Source of the DNA: Delphinus delphis | Lineage: Eukaryota > Chordata > Mammalia > Artiodactyla > Delphinidae | DNA: 64,000 nt | Assembly: GCF_949987515.2 (NCBI RefSeq) | Contig: NW_027192650.1 | Coordinates: 2,976,001-3,040,000 of the forward strand | Direction of reading: 5' to 3' | Shown: positions 60,764 through 64,000 of the stretch, piece by piece | Numbering within the stretch: position 1 is the first letter of the stretch | Layout: each line of letters starts with the position of its first letter | Translations under genes and position numbers: made by a program | Notes under the pieces: generated by a model | The model's database searches: none | What the model saw: only the letters and a program-made list of their open reading frames with translations | Told to the model about the DNA's origin: nothing

Positions 60764-62341
60764 TCACAAACCTGCAGAGTTATAAATGACAGCTATCGTC
60801 CAAAAATAGACTGAAGTAAGGCTGCCGAGAGGACTTGAAAGCGGGGCAGAATTACAGGAAACCGATTTCAGGAGGTAGACTGGAATTGCATTGAAAGCAT
60901 AGGAAAAGAGGCAGAACGTCCACAATGATGCACTTGGCCAAAAAGGGCGTATGCGTTTTTTCCTGAATATATTCAGGAAAAAACGCATACGCACTTTTTG
61001 GCCAACCAAGCAAGCTTGCAAAGGAAATCTGCACTACAATGAAGTCTCACTTCCCCCCGGTCAAAAGGGCCATCTGAAAAAAGTGTAAAATCCAGAAAGG
61101 CAGGACAGGCCATGGAGAACTGGGAGCCTTGTTATGCTGATGGGCGGGATGTAAATGGCCAACAACCACTCGGGAGAAGTGTATGGTGTTTCCTGAAACA
61201 TCTAAAAAACAAAGCAACAGAACCTAGGGCACTTCCACTTATGGTCCTATAGCTTAGGGAAATTAAAATCAAAAAGACACAGCCACCCCAAAGTTTGGAA
61301 CGGCTCTGTTTACAAGAACCTCGTTTACAGTACAAGTTCAACATCACAGAAAGTGAAAAATGGATAAAGAAGTTGTGGTATTTACTTACAAAGCAATATC
61401 ACTCAGCAATGAAATCTGTGTCATCAGGCCCTTAGCAGCACAATGAGTGGATTCAGGTATGATGATTCTAACTGAAGTAAGTCACACAGAAAAAGAAACA
61501 TCATAAGATATCAGTAATACACGGAATGTAAACTTGGCTACACAGGAACTGAATTACAGAACAGAACAGGGTCTCAAATTTAGAAAACCAACTATGCTTG
61601 CTTAAGGGTAAAGGTGAGTTCGGGTGCTGCATAAAACCAGAGATTGAAATGAGCACAGATAAAGTTCCTTAAGTCAAATATGGAATAGACAAGAGCTACT
61701 CCTTGCTCAACGAAATGGACTCAACACCGCATATTAAACGCCTAAGAATGTACCTGACTTGTAAGTATCTTAAAACCTATGGATTGCTATGTCTCCGAAA
61801 GAGAATCAAGCATGTGTACAGGGGCATAAACACAGCAGTGATAGGATTGGAGAGGTTCGGTGAGCAAATGAAGACCCTTTGAAGTCATATTGCATGGTAC
61901 CCATTCCACGGGTCTCAACTCTCCAGGTTTAAGGTATTCTTCCTTCAGCTAAAACATGCATGTGGAACCCAAGTATGATCAACCATGTGAACGGGAGACG
62001 TGTTCAAATATGTCTCAGTTTTCCTCCCCTGGTACTAGGGTGCAACATTCCAGACGCTTTACTAACACTCTCCTCACTTAGAGAGTCAGCGCCTTTAACC
62101 TCCGGTTTGGCCCAGTTTGCAATTTCTGCGGAAGATGAACAGGAATAGCGAGAACCAATGAGAGACTAGCTGGAGGTGTTTGGACGGGCAAATTTAACTC
62201 TCATTTCCCACCAGGAAGAGGAAATAACCAAAGGCTCAGCGTGCCGTGCCGGAACCAGATTAGGGCCTGAAGCCATCCTGCGGTGTTGCGGCCAGGTCAC
62301 AAGAAAGCGAGTTGAAGAAAGGAGCTCAGGGGCACTGTAAT
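60764..62341 (+). repeat. Satellite monomer R21 (1,578 bp)
   Basis: Palindrome 60934-61005 with the CGCAC mismatch; closes the third trimer copy. Resembles the monomer at 51,627 for most of its length, but its final third (TCTCAACTCTCCAGG near 61,911) follows another variant, suggesting a conversion or crossover point. Confidence 0.92.
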
Positions 62342-63921
62342 TCACAAACCTGCAGAGTTATAAATGACAGCTATCGTCCAAAAATAGACTGAAGTAAGGC
62401 TGCCAAGAGGACTTGAAAGCGGGGCAGAATTGCAGGAAACCGATTTCAGGAGGTAGACTGGAATTGCATTGAAAGCATAGGAAAAGAGGCAGAACGTCCA
62501 CAATGATGCACTTGGCCAAAAAGGGCGTATGCGTTTTTTCCTGAATATATTCAGGAAAAAACGCATACGCCCTTTTTGGCCAACCAAGCAAGCTTGCAAA
62601 GGAAATCTGCACTACAATGAAGTCTCACTTCCCCCCGGTCAAAAGGGCCATCTGAAAAAAGTGTAAAATCCAGAAAGGCAGGACAGGCCATGGAGAACTG
62701 GGGGCCTTGTTATGCTGATGGGCGGGATGTAAATTGCCAACAACCACTCGGGAGAAGTGTATGGTGTTTCCTGAAACATCTAAAAAACAAAGCAACAGAG
62801 CCTAGGGCACTGCCACTTATGGTCCTATAGCTTAGGGAAATTAAAATCAAAAAGACACAGCCACCCCAAAGTTTGGGACGCCTCTGTTTACAAGAACCTC
62901 GTTTACAGTACAAGTTCATCATCGCAGAAAGTGAAAAATGGATAAAGAAGTTGTTGTATTTACTTACAAAGCAATATCACTCAGCAATGAAATCTATGTC
63001 ATCAGGCCCTTCGCATCACAATGAGTGGATTCAGGTATGATGATTCTAACTGAAATAAGTCACACAGAAAAAGAAACATCATAAGATATCAGTAATACAC
63101 GGAATGTAAACTTGGCTACACAGGAACTGAATTACAGAACAGAACAGGGTCTCAAATTTAGAAAACCAACTTATGCTTGCTTAAGGGTAAAGGTGAGTTG
63201 GGGTGCTGCATAAAACCAGAGATTGAAATGAGCACAGATAAAGTTCCTTAAGTCAAATATGGAATAGACAAGAGCTACTCCTTGCTCAACGAAATGGACT
63301 CAACACCGCATATTAAACGCCTAAGAATGTACCTGACTAGTAAGTATCTTAAAACCTATGGATTGCTATGTCTCCGAAAGAGAATCAAGCATGTGTACAG
63401 GGGCATAAACACAGCAGTGATAGGATTGGAGAGGTTCGGTGAGCAAATGAAGACCCTTTGAAGTCATATTGCATGGTACCCATTCCACGGGTTTCAATTA
63501 CCCAGGTTTTAGGTATTCTTCCTTCAGCTAAAACATGCATGTGGAACCCAGAGTATGATCAACCATGTGATCGGGAGACGTGTTCAAATATGTCTCAGTT
63601 TTCCTCCCTTGGTACTCGGGTGCAACATACTAGACGCTTTACTAACACTCTCCCCACTTGGAGAGTCAGCGCCTTTAACCTCCTGTTTGGCCCAGTTTGC
63701 AATTTCTGCGGAAGATGAACAGGAATAGCGAGAACCAATGAGAGGCTAGCTGGAGGTGTCTGGACGGGCAAATTTAACTCTCATTTCCCAACAGGAAGAG
63801 GAAATAACCAAAGGCTCAGCGTGCCGTACCGGAACCAGATTAGGGCCTGAAGTCATCCTGCGGTGTTGCGGCCAGCTCAAAAGAAAGCGAGTTGAAGAAA
63901 GGAGCTCAGGGGCACTGTAAT
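62342..63921 (+). repeat. Satellite monomer R22 (1,580 bp)
   Basis: Perfect palindrome 62512-62583. The distal part (GTTTCAATTACCCAGG, ACATACTAGACGC) matches the end of the monomer at 53,206. Confidence 0.92.
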
Positions 63922-64000
63922 TCACAAACCTGCAGAGTTATAAATGACAGCTATCGTCCAAAAATAGACTGAAGTAAGGCTGCCAAGAGGACTTGAAAGC
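63922..64000 (+). repeat. Satellite monomer R23, 5' end only
   Basis: First 79 bp of the next monomer, cut by the window edge. Confidence 0.9.

Larger units (their letters stand above)
30266..64000 (+). repeat. Right satellite array, ~1,580-bp monomers with a higher-order repeat
   Basis: Same orientation and unit as the left array. Landmarks are at 30266, 31845, 33424, 35003, 36582, 38161, 39740, 41319, 42899, 44476, 47263, 48840, 51627, 53206, 54786, 56363, 57977, 60764, 62342 and 63922. From about 43.5 kb, monomers are grouped into a three-monomer block repeated with only a few differences. The array continues beyond the window. Confidence 0.95.

Noticed and set aside
1..64000. CRISPR array or bacterial defence system because of regular repeats and palindromes
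   Set aside because: The period is 1.58 kb without short repeat/spacer structure, and L1 and ERV sequences show that the DNA is mammalian.

Overview
The window is eukaryotic satellite heterochromatin, almost certainly from a toothed whale of the dolphin/porpoise/beluga group (Delphinoidea). Most of it is a head-to-tail tandem array with a period of about 1,579-1,580 bp, all in one orientation. That length fits the common cetacean satellite, whose unit is known to be about 1,580 bp in delphinoids and about 1,750 bp in other cetaceans. The L1 sequences in the window are of the cetartiodactyl type, which agrees. I found no functional protein-coding gene, tRNA, rRNA or CRISPR array.

Layout: 1-21,205 is a left array (about 14 monomers, the last one broken off). 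21,206-26,313 is a non-satellite island: a 5'-truncated L1 tail (21,206-21,905), AT-rich and then GC-rich unrecognised DNA (21,906-23,396), a heavily broken gammaretrovirus-like endogenous retrovirus (about 23,397-25,170) with a probable 3' LTR (25,171-25,613), AT-rich DNA, and a second L1 3' fragment (25,975-26,141). 26,314-30,265 holds old, strongly diverged satellite monomers with a period of about 1,736-1,751 bp. 30,266-64,000 is a right array of young monomers, partly organised as a three-monomer higher-order repeat of about 4,364 bp.

Each young monomer has two halves. About 840 bp (304-1,145 in the first full monomer) is a mutated copy of the L1 ORF2 C-terminus plus 3' UTR; the other ~740 bp I could not assign. 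Where they meet is a 72-bp palindrome, perfect in many monomers. The old monomers keep an extra ~170 bp that includes the L1 3' terminus and is missing from every young monomer, so the window appears to hold both the ancestral ~1,750-bp form and the derived ~1,580-bp form.

The many 60-110-codon open frames in the array are by-products of a homogenised repeat, not genes. All homology statements come from reading the sequence and from knowledge of the families; no alignment or database search was run.
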